From Lentinus brumalis (Eukaryota; Basidiomycota; Agaricomycetes; Polyporales; Polyporaceae): 64,000 bases of DNA. Positions 1 through 10,111 of the stretch are shown here, in pieces. Position 1 is the stretch's first letter; the number at the start of each line of letters is the position of its first letter. A model generated the notes under the pieces. The model was not told the origin of the DNA, searched no databases, and saw only the letters and a program-made list of their open reading frames with translations. The translations under genes and the position numbers were made by a program. The stretch covers positions 186,001 through 250,000 of the forward strand of contig MARA01000001.1 in assembly GCA_001792895.1 (NCBI GenBank). Reading direction: 5' to 3'.

Positions 1-1
1 A

Positions 2-445
2 GCGAACGGATTGATTCCGCTCGTCGACTGCTGGCTTGACATTGACAAGCACCTCACCACGGAGACCATCCCGAGCCCGGACGAACTGGAAAGAGAAGTC
101 GAACAGGTCGTCGAGTGAGTCGCTTTCCCTAACGCCATATTTCCTTACTCATCCGAGTCTTTGTATCACAGGATCATCAAACGTGGCATTGCGCGGCGGC
201 TTCTGTCCGAGAGGCAAGCGCGAGCCCGGATGCAGAGTGTCCTTCTCCATATCGGCCACCACATCAGAATGATCGGTTCCGAGCAGATAGTGCCTTTCGC
301 ACTATACAAGATGAGGCAGGTCTGGAAGATTGTCGGCAGCGCGGTGCTGCTGCCATTTACCCGGATGATGTGGGCGGGGCCCTTGATATTTGTACATCGA
401 TTGAAGCACCTGGCTATGGTCTCCGCCGCTCGTCATCGTGCATGA
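2..445 (+). CDS. Unrecognised tandem-family protein, copy A (5' end outside window)
   Basis: This is the 3' part of a gene whose start lies left of the window. The reading frame opens at base 2 with an acidic stretch (GLIPLVDCWLDI, then IPSPDELEREVEQVVE). A 57-nt intron (115-171, GTGAGT...CACAG) splits a glutamate codon. The last exon runs 172-445 and starts IIKRGIARRLL. The same residues in the same order, with the intron at the same codon, occur in the complete neighbour at 1054-2358, so the two are tandem paralogues. The C-terminal part (LLPFTRMMWAGPLIF) is hydrophobic enough for a membrane segment. I recognise no domain. Homology with the neighbour resumes past the stop codon (about 590-785), so the true 3' end may include further exons or may have decayed. 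Confidence 0.5.
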
Positions 446-1053
446 CTTGTCCCACTCTTTGTGGCACCCGTGAGGTGAGTATCGGCCATTGCATGACGCC
501 ATTAGCGTAGTGTTGAACTTGAACACGCTAACTCACGAACATCGTTTCAAGCGTCGTTTCATTTGTGGTTCACCCGGTGGCTTACGTCGCGTCGGTGAGT
601 AGAACTGGCATCAGTCTTACGCTCGCATGTGTACTCACACCTGCATCACAGCGCTTTCCTGTCCGGAGAAGGCTGGTCCCGAGGAGACGGACTGACCCGT
701 AGGGCTCGAGATTTATTCTTTGCATCTCGTAGTGTATGTTGTATTTGTGCTGCAATTCATCTTCGCCTCTTCCCAGTTCTAGCGCGGGCGACACGTCGGG
801 CGTTAACCATCCATCGCACCAAACAAGTGACAACAGATCTCGGTGAGTGTCTCGCCACAGTTTCCACGCCTCGCCTCGTCTCTCCTGTAGCTATATTATC
901 TCCTCTCCGCTGTACTTACCTCGCACCGCCCACGTCCGCCTGCCTGGCGTCCACTGTGTCCTCCTCCCTTCGTTAAGATCTGTGCTGCCTTCCGACACTC
1001 TGCGTACTAGTGAAGACCATCGAGGCCGCGAACGAAACCCTCCGTATTACACC
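446..1053. other. Spacer between tandem copies, with intron-like conserved block
   Basis: No convincing independent gene. Bases about 590-785 match about 2415-2646 downstream of the second copy, including a donor (GTGAGTAGAA), an acceptor (ATCACAG) and the flanking sequence. The stretch looks like the old 3' exons of copy A or a co-duplicated downstream region. Relative to copy B it lacks a short internal segment near 690, which breaks the frame. The stretch 850-1053 is pyrimidine-rich and probably holds the promoter of the next gene. Confidence 0.4.
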
Positions 1054-2358
1054 ATGGTTAGGAAGCTGATTATTCCTTCTCCATCTCACTATGCTGCTAT
1101 CCGTCTCAACCCTGTCGCGATGGTGGAAGATCTTGGCCTAACTGACCAGGCCACACTGGCGGAGGCAAATAGACTTGAAACGAAGACATACCTGGCGTAT
1201 CTGGTGTGGGTAAGTCGACGACAACCTCCAGTTTGTCAGTTCGAGCTGACTATGTTTCTATCATCTACAGCCTGCAGAGCTACCACTTCCCAGAATGCGC
1301 TGGTGTCGGTACAACATCGAGGTCATCAGCACGACGCTACGCAAACCTGACCCCGAAGCAGGCATTACCGCAGACATGGTGGTACCCATCGCGCCGAACA
1401 CCTCCCATCCCGCAGGGCGCGAGCCCATACATACGACCCCGCCTTTTCCTTTCCCGAACTGCTTCCACTGGATCAATAATCACGCCGCTGTGCGCATTCG
1501 CACCAGGCGAGAATGCTTCGAACTCCACGACGGGCTGTGCCAGCTCAGCGGGGAGGAACAGGTCGCTCTCACCGATAGATTTTCAGAGGATCACGAGCGC
1601 ATCGGCGCCTTCTTCCTTGAACAGGAGCAGAAAGTACAGGCTTGTTCCCCACCCGAGTCGCGCCCAGACTCACCGGCGAGCGTGGCGACGGATACGCACG
1701 AGAAGCCGACAACGGGGGACCTCTTGAACAAGCTCCTTTCGACCGCCTATCTCCGGTATGCGAAGGAGGAGGGTGTCATGACATCACGAAGGGATGATGC
1801 AAGCTCGCGCTCGAACAGCGCCACAGATAACAGCGCTGCTCCCGCTTCGTCGACGTCCTCATTGCCAGTGGGCAGCGATCTGGACGACGTCTTCGGACGT
1901 ACACCAGACCCGACAACTGGCTTGATCCCGCTCGTCGATGCTTGGATGGACATAACTGAGCATCTGAGGGCTGATGCCATCCCGAGCCCAGATGAGCTGG
2001 AGCAGGAGGTCGAGGAGGTCATTGAGTGAGTACGCTAGCTACACTTTGTTTGGCCGCGACACTCACGTTCTCCAGGATAATCAAGCGCGGTATCCTACGA
2101 CGCCTCCTGGCTAGCCACCTGAAAGACGGGGGACTGTCGGATGAGGTTGCAGCAACAGGCATAGACGTCCCGACGGCTGCTGACATGGATCTCATACGGC
2201 AAACACGCCGCCACAGGATGCATTGGGCGCCTCTCGCCGCTCACAACTGGTTGTTGGGGAGTCATGCGTGGTATGTTGCTGCGTACATTGTAAGCGAAAT
2301 ACCTCTTGCTTTTGTCCAGCGAATGGTCCAGTGGGTCGCCGCAGCGTTCAACTGTTGA
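1054..2358 (+). CDS. Unrecognised tandem-family protein, copy B
   Basis: Three exons give a 397-residue protein: 1054-1209, 1271-2025 and 2076-2358. The introns are 1210-1270 (GTAAGT..TACAG) and 2026-2075 (GTGAGT..CCAG). The start ATG sits in the context ACCATGG. The middle exon contains conserved-looking proline/aromatic motifs (PPFPFPNCFHW, AVRIRTRRECF), then a Ser/Thr-rich low-complexity stretch and an acidic helix (SPDELEQEVEEVIE). The last exon ends in a hydrophobic segment (SHAWYVAAYIVSEIP) that could span a membrane. No known domain is recognised. An alternative ending exists: a GTATGT donor at about 2271 and acceptors at about 2319 and 2474 would replace the hydrophobic tail and read on to LAPEDLFFLLWHRRR, a stretch also conserved after copy A. 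The choice between the endings is open. Confidence 0.55.
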
Positions 2359-3115
2359 CACACAGGTCAGTACGTCTCCCGACAACATACTACCTCGGCG
2401 GGGTTTATGTCGTCTCAGTGAGTAGAACACGCAAACTTCTTCCCCCGCATGTGTGCCCACTAACTGTATCACAGCGTCCATCGCCTGTCAGTGGGCCGAC
2501 CGCAGAAGGCTGGCCCCGGAGGACCTCTTCTTCCTTCTCTGGCACCGACGCCGCAGGGCTCGTAACTTATTCTTTCTCCCCAATTTGACGTGTACTAGTA
2601 TGTTTTAGCTGTACCGCAATCCATCTCCGCCTCTTCTGTGTTCTAGCGGCTCACGACCGGGCAAGGACAGATACACGTACCATTGACAGAGTTCACGACA
2701 TCGACATCGGACGGCGGGTGGTGTGTATGGACCTTCGGACGAACCTAGCGACGTGAAGGAGAAGTTAGAAGGCGCGTACCAGCTGTCTAAATAGAGAGTG
2801 TACTCCGTTCGAGCATGTACTCTACACCCACATCGCGTTGATAGAAACGGGGCGTGGGCCCCGCAGCGCTCAGCACTGTCTAGCATACGCGTACTCCGGC
2901 TAGACCTGCCTGTGGGTAGATATCCAGCATTGAGCGGAAGTGAAGGTTCCTCGCCGCGGGTTCGCTATCCGATTCCCTTCGACTGATCAGCAATGATACC
3001 TCATTAACGGCGGCGGAGAACTGATGTCCAAGTGGGGGTCGTCGTAGTACATCTCATCGTCGAAACGATAGATACCCTGCAGTAAGTAGTAGTGGTGTGA
3101 GTTGACGAGAATCAT
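2359..3115. other. Spacer with possible extra 3' exon of copy B
   Basis: Bases 2419-2474 look like an intron (GTGAGTAGAA...ATCACAG). The open frame after it (to about 2608) encodes a basic peptide with the run PEDLFFLLWHRRRRARN, and the region has a counterpart after copy A. Beyond about 2650 nothing recognisable is seen up to the convergent F-box-like gene. Confidence 0.35.
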
Positions 3116-4870
3116 TCAAAGACTGCTGCTGGTTTCACCCACCTGACGGACGACCCCTCTCCTGCTATCCTGGCGTTTCCTCAAAGCGCGACGGACCATC
3201 CGCCACCAATCATCTCCGACCCGAGTCCGGCTGCCTTGGGAACCCGGATCCGGAGCACTCGAAGCAACGACGTCGATCTCCGGGAACAGTCCATCGACGA
3301 TGCGGGCGCACATCTCGGCGTCCTCCACGACGGCCTCCCTGACGCACAGGACGCGCAGAGGATGGCCCCTGGTCGGGAAGGACTCGGAGGTGGGGTCTCC
3401 GACGGTGGCGTGGGTCACGTCCAGACGGGGGATGCACAGCTCCTCCAGGAGGGGACAGCTGTCCGCGAGCAAGACGAGCACCGTCGGACTCATGCAGCCC
3501 GATGACTTCTCCAGCACGAGGCGGAAGGACGTGAGGTGCGGCCACTCTCCTGCAAAGGGGGCGAAGAGGGCGTCACTCAGGGATATCGTCGCATCCTCCG
3601 ACGAGGTTTCGTTCAACTGTATGTGCATCTCTCTCAACGAACGGAGGGAGGCGAGGGGTGACATCACGAAGTCGAGCGACTGCACGTCTCTCGTGGGCAT
3701 GTTGATCTCGAGCCGCTCTAGTGTCGAGAACCGCTGTGCGAGCGAATCACACACAGCGGACAGGTCTCGAGGACTCCATGGTACGCTGTGTTGGCAATTT
3801 GTGAAGCCGTCGTGATGTATAGCGACGTCAGCCAACACCTTGGAAGAGATCATGGCAAACAGCTTGAAGATGCTCTCTGCGGACGGATCGTTGATGACGT
3901 GCAGATGCCTCAAGGCTGGGAAACCGCAGAAATCCGGAAAAGGATCCTCGCGGAAGTCGACTCCGATGACGAGCCTGGATATTGCGTCCATGGCGGAGAG
4001 CATGCGGAGCAAGTCATAGTCGACTTCGTTGTTCCCCCGCGGAAAGCGTAGCTCGGACAGCCTACGAAGCATGCTGATTGGACGCAAGCTTCGAGAAGAG
4101 GGGCGGCGAGGGAGGTCTTCGAAAGTCAGACGAGTGATTGCTGGTGAACGGGAAACAACGGCCTGAAGCATCGCGAGGGTACGGTCGTCGATGTCATCTA
4201 GATGTATCACATTCGAGTGGAATACCAAGCGGAGTGTATGCAAGCAGGGAGAGGCGAGGAGGGGGAGTGCAAGCACCATGCTGTCCGGTTGGTCGAGCGT
4301 CCAGTTCAGTTCTCGTAAGGCAGGAAGCAACGGCTTCCCATCTGTAAGGGTGGAGAAGAGAGTCCAAACGGATGGGGCGATAGGACAGTTCGGGGCACGC
4401 CGCGGACCAGGCTTGCGGACCATGCTCGCCCGACGCAAGAACCGTGACCACTCGTCCGGGCCCACATGCCGCAAGGTCTGCCACGACATAGTGAGGGCTG
4501 GTCAGAGCGCACAGAGGAGATAACGGGTTCCTCACGTATAGCTTGATCGCTTTCTTATGCCGATCCCGGAAAGTGATCAGCCCGAGCGAAGGAAGCAGCC
4601 GTCTGAGGAGAGCAACTATCGACGGCACGTTGGCCCATAACATCTTGCCAAACACCACATTGAAGGCCTTGCATACTCTCGCAACGCCAGCACGTCCCGG
4701 GGAGTGCTGATCTGTGAAAAGGTGTTCGCCGATCTCTTCGAGGATATCCTGGCACATCAGTGCGTCGTGGCACGCTTTGAAGCCCACCGAGCGCGGCAAT
4801 GCCGATGCAGCCTGAGTTCCTGTCAGTGCATACCATTGACACTCGGACAATTAATGTAAACTCATACCAT
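3116..4870 (-). CDS. F-box-like/LRR protein, subfamily A, copy 1
   Basis: Three exons encode 546 residues: 4868-4870 (the ATG alone), 4536-4811 and 3116-4477. The introns are 4812-4867 (56 nt, branch-like CTGAC) and 4478-4535 (58 nt). Exon 2 carries the F-box-like module: CHDALMCQDILEEIGEHL, then ARVCKAFNVVFGKMLW and NVPSIVALLRRLL. F-box proteins bind Skp1 and recruit substrates to SCF ubiquitin ligases; here that role is inferred from the pattern. Exon 3 is a long leucine-rich arm with repeated 'LRxLxxL'-type strands (LPALRELNW, LHTLRLVF, LRHLHVI) and ends with IVDGLFPEIDV. I preferred the start-codon micro-exon because exon 2 then aligns codon for codon (92 codons) with copy 2 at 8077. The alternative unspliced start at 4850 would give a different N-terminus. 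Confidence 0.75.
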
Positions 4871-5078
4871 GATCAGCCAGCGAGAGAGAGATGAGCGCAG
4901 GATGAGAGTTATTTCGTGATAACCCAAAGGATAACCCCAATAAGTGTTATCCGCGGCAAGTGCCGGAGCGAGCGCTCTGGTCGAGGACATTACACGTCGC
5001 AGTCGCGATGAGCTCCTCGTCATCGTCCTCCGCCAGGCCTCTGTCTTCTCCCTCCAGCCCGCCCCTTCGTTCTTTGCC

Positions 5079-7664
5079 ATGAACTTGTTCCGGCTCTTCG
5101 GTATGTTCTAGCTGCCTCGGATATATGCCACACGGAGCTGAGTTGCGTCCGGGGGTCCAGGCGACTTGTCCCACTTGGCGTCCATATTTATCCTGCTGCA
5201 GAAGATCCAGTCAACCCGGTCATGTCGAGGTGAGTCAATGTGTTCATGAGTCTTTTGTGATGGAGGAACATACTGGGGCAAGAAGGACACGGCTTTGAGG
5301 CTTGGAGAGTGGGGAGAACGCGTTATGGAAGAATGTTCATGGGATGCGGGTTCAGGAGAGCGTTCTGACCGCAGCCAAGGTGCAAAAACTGCTTGGAACA
5401 TATGCGTCACGTCCGTACGCTCAGCCTGTGCTGGACGTGCCGTGCTACGTCTACCGGGACCTGCCTCTCGTGCGCGCCGCCAAGTCTCGCGACTGCTGCG
5501 GAGGGCCGAGGGGAAGGTCGGAGCGGGCGTGGTGCAGATCTGGGCATGTCGTCGTGGCACGTCCGTTGAGGTTCATCTCACTCGCAGCGTATCGATGATT
5601 GCGTCGTCCTCACACGACCGGCACGCGTCACCGCGCGGATTATATGCGCCACGCGCAGAACAATGTCTGACCGACTCGGAGGTTCGTCGTCTGGCGGATG
5701 AAGGACGCAGCTCCCTGAACGACCACAGACTAGTCTTGGTGTTTTTCCAGGCGCGATCGTGCGCCAAGCGCCAGCATCTGCGCGTTGGCCGCCGCCGCCA
5801 TAGCCCCAGGTTGTGCGCGCGGGCTGCTTGTGCGCCCTCAAAGTGCCGCCTGCTCGCGCTCATCATGTCGCGCTACCACGATATCTCCGCGCCAGCAGGG
5901 CGGACTCGGCTATGTATACCTCCAGGTTGGTTTGCAGCCTGCCTGAAGTCGGCACGTATGCGTGTATGCAGGCTGCACGCCAACCTGGTGCGTTGTACGT
6001 AGTCACCGATGCGCAGCTATCGTTGGCGGACCCGCAGATGGAATGGAACGCTGAGGGTGGATGAGCGATGCGTCACAGGCTGTGGCGTGAAGTTGCGGTG
6101 CCCGCGATGGCAGGCAGACCTCTGTGCGAAAATGCGCTTTTGCAACGCGGCGAGCGTATACGCAGATCCGTTCCGCGGCGAACTTGCCCTCTGTGGCATG
6201 CGCGAAAGATCGTCTATCGATCCCTTCGGACTACATACAGTCCGATGGGGGCGACGCGCGCACGTACCTCGCTCAAGGCACAACGACAGAATAGTGGTAT
6301 GCAGTGTAGCCACAGATGCATAGTGTCGTCACCCCGACTTCGAGAAAGCAGACTATATGCTGGTCTATGCGGTGCACCTTGATCTTGGTCGGATGTGGAA
6401 GCGAGGTTCGACCAATCTGTCTCTGGAGCGCGCGTTGAAGTCTTGCGGCTGCTCCAGAAAATCGAAGGGAGGCGCGATATGATCACTTTGTGCCTAAACG
6501 GAAATTGCTGTCAGAAGGTCCAGTGAGCCTGTTCTTGCGCTATGCAGCCCTCCAACCGGAAGGACGACGGTCCGAATGCGTTCCAGAGGGACCCAGCGGA
6601 CTGCTGAATGTCCACAATATCGCAGCCTATATGCGCGCATCGGTTCTCCATCGCCCATCTGCCTGTCGCTTTAACTATATGTCACTTGCCGGCCATTCTC
6701 CTTGCTCCCGACCCGTCTCGCGCATTGCTTCGTGTGTGGCTCTCGTACTGATGTCGGTTCCCAGGCATCTCGTTCAAGACCCAGGCGCTGTACGCGACAG
6801 TGTTCATCACGCGCTACCTTGACCTGTTCTACGAATGGGTATCCCTGTACAACTTCACGATGAAGGTGTTCTTCATCGCGAGCAGTTGCTACATCCTCTA
6901 CCTCATGAAATACAAGTACAGGTGCGTGTGCGGCGCTCTCCTCGGCGTATCTGTTGGTGCTTACGACCCTTGCTACAGACCAACGCACGACCCATCGATA
7001 GACACGTTCCGCGTCGAGTACCTGCTTGGGCCGTGCGTCGTCCTCGCGCTCCTCTTCCACTACAAGTTCAGCATCCCGGAGCTCTTGTGGTCATTCTCTA
7101 TCTTCCTGGAGGCCGTCGCCATCCTCCCGCAGCTGTTCATGCTCCAACGGACGGGCGAGGCGGAGACGATCACGACGCACTACCTCGCTGCCCTCGGCGC
7201 GTACAGGGCGCTATATATTCCTAATTGGATCTACAGGTGCGTCATCATCCATCTGTTCGGGACTCCGCATTGGGCGCGTTTCTGCGCTGGTGGACGCTGG
7301 ACACGTCACGGTTTGAGTCTTATTTGTGGCGTGTCCCACGGCGTGCTGTATGTGAATATTTCCAAGACGACGCGCCCATCCTGCATACGTGTCCCGATGT
7401 CCGGGGTCCTGGCCGGCGTCCTTGCCAGCATAATGATACTGACCGCCGTATGTCGCAGATACTTCACGGAGGACATGGTCGACCCCATCGCCGTCACCGC
7501 GGGTCTCGTGCAGACTGCGCTCTACCTCGACTTCTTCTACGTCTACTTCACGAAGTGCGTCTTCCGTCTCTCCCTTCCTCTTTCCATCGTTCGTGCGTGC
7601 TGACGTTGTTTGGTGAACGCCTGACAGGGTCCTGCAAGGACAGAAGTTCGAGCTGCCTGCATGA
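5079..7664 (+). CDS. erd2: ER lumen protein-retaining receptor (KDEL/HDEL receptor)
   Basis: Six exons give exactly 212 residues, the usual length for ERD2: 5079-5100, 5161-5229, 6765-6921, 6979-7236, 7459-7554 and 7628-7664. The protein starts MNLFRLFGDLSHLASIF and contains the family hallmarks TRYLDLFYEWVSLYN, DTFRVEYLLGP, ELLWSFSIFLEAVAILPQ, GEAETITTHYLAALGAYRAL and LDFFYVYFTK. ERD2 is a seven-helix Golgi membrane receptor that binds the C-terminal (K/H)DEL of escaped ER proteins and returns them to the ER in COPI vesicles. All junctions keep frame. Intron 2 (5230-6764) is 1,535 nt and intron 4 (7237-7458) 222 nt, far longer than the roughly 55-nt norm here. The function call is very secure; the oddity is the large intron. 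Confidence 0.95.
5230..6764 (+). other. Unusually long intron 2 of erd2
   Basis: This intron lies between GTGAGT (5230) and TCCCAG (6764), splitting a glycine codon of erd2. Several open frames cross it on both strands, but none shows a known domain, and splicing them out restores the receptor exactly. It contains an imperfect hairpin at 5922-5988. The extra length suggests an insertion into an ancestral short intron, a retained mobile-element remnant, or a nested non-coding transcript. No target-site duplication or terminal repeat was clear by eye. Confidence 0.7.
5922..5988. repeat. Imperfect inverted repeat (hairpin) inside erd2 intron 2
   Basis: The arm at 5922-5942 (CCAGGTTGGTTTGC...) and the arm at 5968-5988 are reverse complements at 19 of 21 positions, with a 25-nt loop. 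Weaker complementarity continues outward (TATGTATAC against GTTGTACGTA). Such a stem could fold in the pre-mRNA. Confidence 0.7.
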
Positions 7665-8018
7665 GCCACCGGCGGCGATGTCTTGTCATGTCCGAAAATA
7701 ATGTATTCGCGTCTGTCTCTAGTTTGCTCGTTGGAGTTTGGACAATGTGCGGCGGTGCCGCTCTCGGACGATCTTCCTTACATAGGGTTGCGTGGCGATA
7801 CTCTACAAGGCCTCATCCCTCGAGGCTCATACGATGCAGAATTGCTGTGAGATACTCTCGCTTCGCTGGCGGGTGTCTGTCTGGTCGAAGAAGCATCCCG
7901 GCGGTGTTAAGCGACCCCGGTATCTGCCGCAGGAACGAGATATCTCCTGTGGGAGACTGGAGTTGCACTGATACTCATCTTCAGTCATCCTGAACTCACT
8001 GCTCACTAGTCACTAGCG
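7665..8018. other. Spacer erd2 / F-box-like copy 2
   Basis: This holds the 3' region of erd2 and the promoter side of the next gene. The unconnected short open frames on either strand show no recognisable product. Nothing else is seen. Confidence 0.4.
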
Positions 8019-9719
8019 ATGGTACGGGTGCGCTGCCGTTCGAGTGTGCTAAGTATCGAAGTTGATCGAACCCCAGGATGCGTCCGGATCGTCGCGATCC
8101 GTGGGCTACAGGGCGTGTCATGACGCGCTCATGTGCCAGGACATTCTCGAAGAAATCAGTAACTTCGTTGCGCAGGACGGCGATCCGGATGCAGAGACCT
8201 CTCGATGTCTGGCCTATCTCGCAAGAGTATGCAAGATCTTCAACGTGACGTTTGAGAAGATGCTGTGGGCAAGTCTGCCGTCAGTGGTGCCGCTCCTGCG
8301 GCTGCTGTCGCCTCTAAGGCTGAATGCTATAGTAGTTAGCGGGCCATACGCGGTGAGCAGATACTTCGCGCTTGTGGTCGCGGACCTGACTGGTACATAC
8401 CACCTTGGGAGCAGTGGTCACTAGAGTCTGAGGAACGCGTGATGAGTCCGGAGGACTGGGCGCGCTTCCTGTGTCGGGCAAGCATGGTCCGCAAGCTTCA
8501 TCGGCAGCACGATTCTTTTTCCCCATCTGTCTGGGCCTGCGTCTCCAAACAGGCAGCAGGGCAGATCCTGCTGCCCCGTATGCGGGAACTCGACTGGAGG
8601 TTCGATCGACCGGAGAGCATGGTACTTGAGCTTTCCTTACTTATATCTCCTTGCTTGGAGAGACTTGCCCTGGACTTTTCGTTGGGCGTGACCGAGCCTC
8701 CCGATATCAGCGAACGTGTCCGCTCAATGGTGGAGACCGTTGTCTCCCTTGCACCAGACCTCGCTGGTCTGCATCTGACCACCAACTCCCTCCCGCTCTA
8801 CCACTTATCCCGCCACTTGCCCCTGATCAGCATGCTCCGCAGACTTTCCGAGCTGAGTTTGCTTGAGACGCTTTACACGGCAGATTTCGACATGCTGCGC
8901 ATGCTATCCTCCTTGAAGACCTTGACCAAACTCGTGGTCGGAGCAGACCTTCCCCGCGACCCCTTGCCTGACCTCCGCGGTTTCCGGGTCTTGGAACAGC
9001 TTCATGTCATGAGCCATCCCTCTGCCGAGAAGATCCTCGAGCTCCTCGCAATGGTCTCCTCCCCAAGGCTGCTCAACGTTGCCTTCAACGACAATGCCCA
9101 GCGGAGCGAGCGATACGTGGTATCACTGTGGTGCCCTCAGGACTTTCTCGCTGTATGTGACGAGCTCGCGCGACGGTTCTCGATGCTAGAACAGATCGAG
9201 ATCGCCGTGCGGACGAAGGATGTAGACTCCCTCGATCTCGCCATCGCACGCCTGGCCTCTCTCCGCTCGCTCAAGAAAGTGGACATCCGCGCGACAGAGC
9301 GTCCGCGGGCCGCGAATCCGATGGTTTCCGTGAGCGACGCGCTCTTCGCTCCCCTGGCTGCGGGATGGCCGCACCTCGTTTGCTTCCGCCTCTCCGTCAC
9401 ACGGTCCACCGGCTGCGTCACTCCGGGGGTGCTCGTCAAGGTGGCAGACGGATGTCTCCAGCTGCGAGAGCTGCATATGCCCCGTCTGGACGTGACTGCG
9501 GCCACCGTTGGGGACGTCAGGATGTTTCCGACAAGAAAGCATCCCCTGTCGGTGCTCTGCGTCAAACATGCACACATTGAAGACGACCAGAGGTGTGCCG
9601 GCATCGTCGACGGACTGTTCCCGTTCCTCGATATCGAGGAGTCGAGTGGCTACCATGCCGGAGATGAATGGAAGAGGATGATGCGCGTGCTGGCCAAGAC
9701 CCAGCTGCTACGCTCCTGA
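8019..9719 (+). CDS. F-box-like/LRR protein, subfamily A, copy 2
   Basis: Three exons encode 527 residues: 8019-8021 (the ATG alone), 8077-8352 and 8415-9719. The introns are 8022-8076 (GTACGG..CCCAG) and 8353-8414 (GTGAGC..GCAG, branch-like CTGAC). No usable ATG exists in frame at the start of exon 2, so the one-codon first exon is needed. The N-terminus reads CHDALMCQDILEEISNF, ARVCKIFNVTFEKMLW and SLPSVVPLLRLL, the F-box-like module. The remainder is a leucine-rich arm resembling copy 1 (SPEDWARFLCRASMVRKL, ISMLRRLSEL, FRVLEQLHV) and ends IVDGLFPFLDIEE. The likely role is an SCF substrate adaptor by family analogy. It is transcribed away from erd2, mirroring copy 1 on the other side. Confidence 0.78.
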
Positions 9720-10111
9720 TAGGTGAGTAGGTCTCACCACCATGCACTCGGATGAGCGCTGAGCAGTTGAATTGAAGCGAGAGGGCCCACTTGTTGGCCC
9801 AAGATTGCCTTCTCTTGCGGACAGGACACTCGTCTATTCTAGCAAGGCGGCGGCGCAAATAGGTGTGAGTACTATATGTATGGTAGCGAATTCTATGGTA
9901 TGGAGGGCGGCGACAATAATGCGTTCTAATGTATACCAAGAGCGCCCGAACGCGCAATTGGTTCCTCTTGGGACCGACGTGTAGTGAGGTAGGCTTGAGC
10001 GAGTCTTGGGCTGGCCCGACCAAGAGCGCTCGGGTCATGTTGGCGTGTGTCGTCGAGGTTTGGTGACGCGGCGTCCTCGACCTTCAATAAGTTCGACCGC
10101 GGCGGAGGCCC
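9720..10111. other. Convergent spacer
   Basis: 3' flanks of two convergent genes. Only short spurious open frames; nothing supported. Confidence 0.4.

Noticed and set aside
5295..6002. Long open frame inside erd2 intron 2 (235 codons)
   Set aside because: Arg/Ala/Cys-rich composition without domain or splice signals; splicing it out restores a perfect ERD2 protein.
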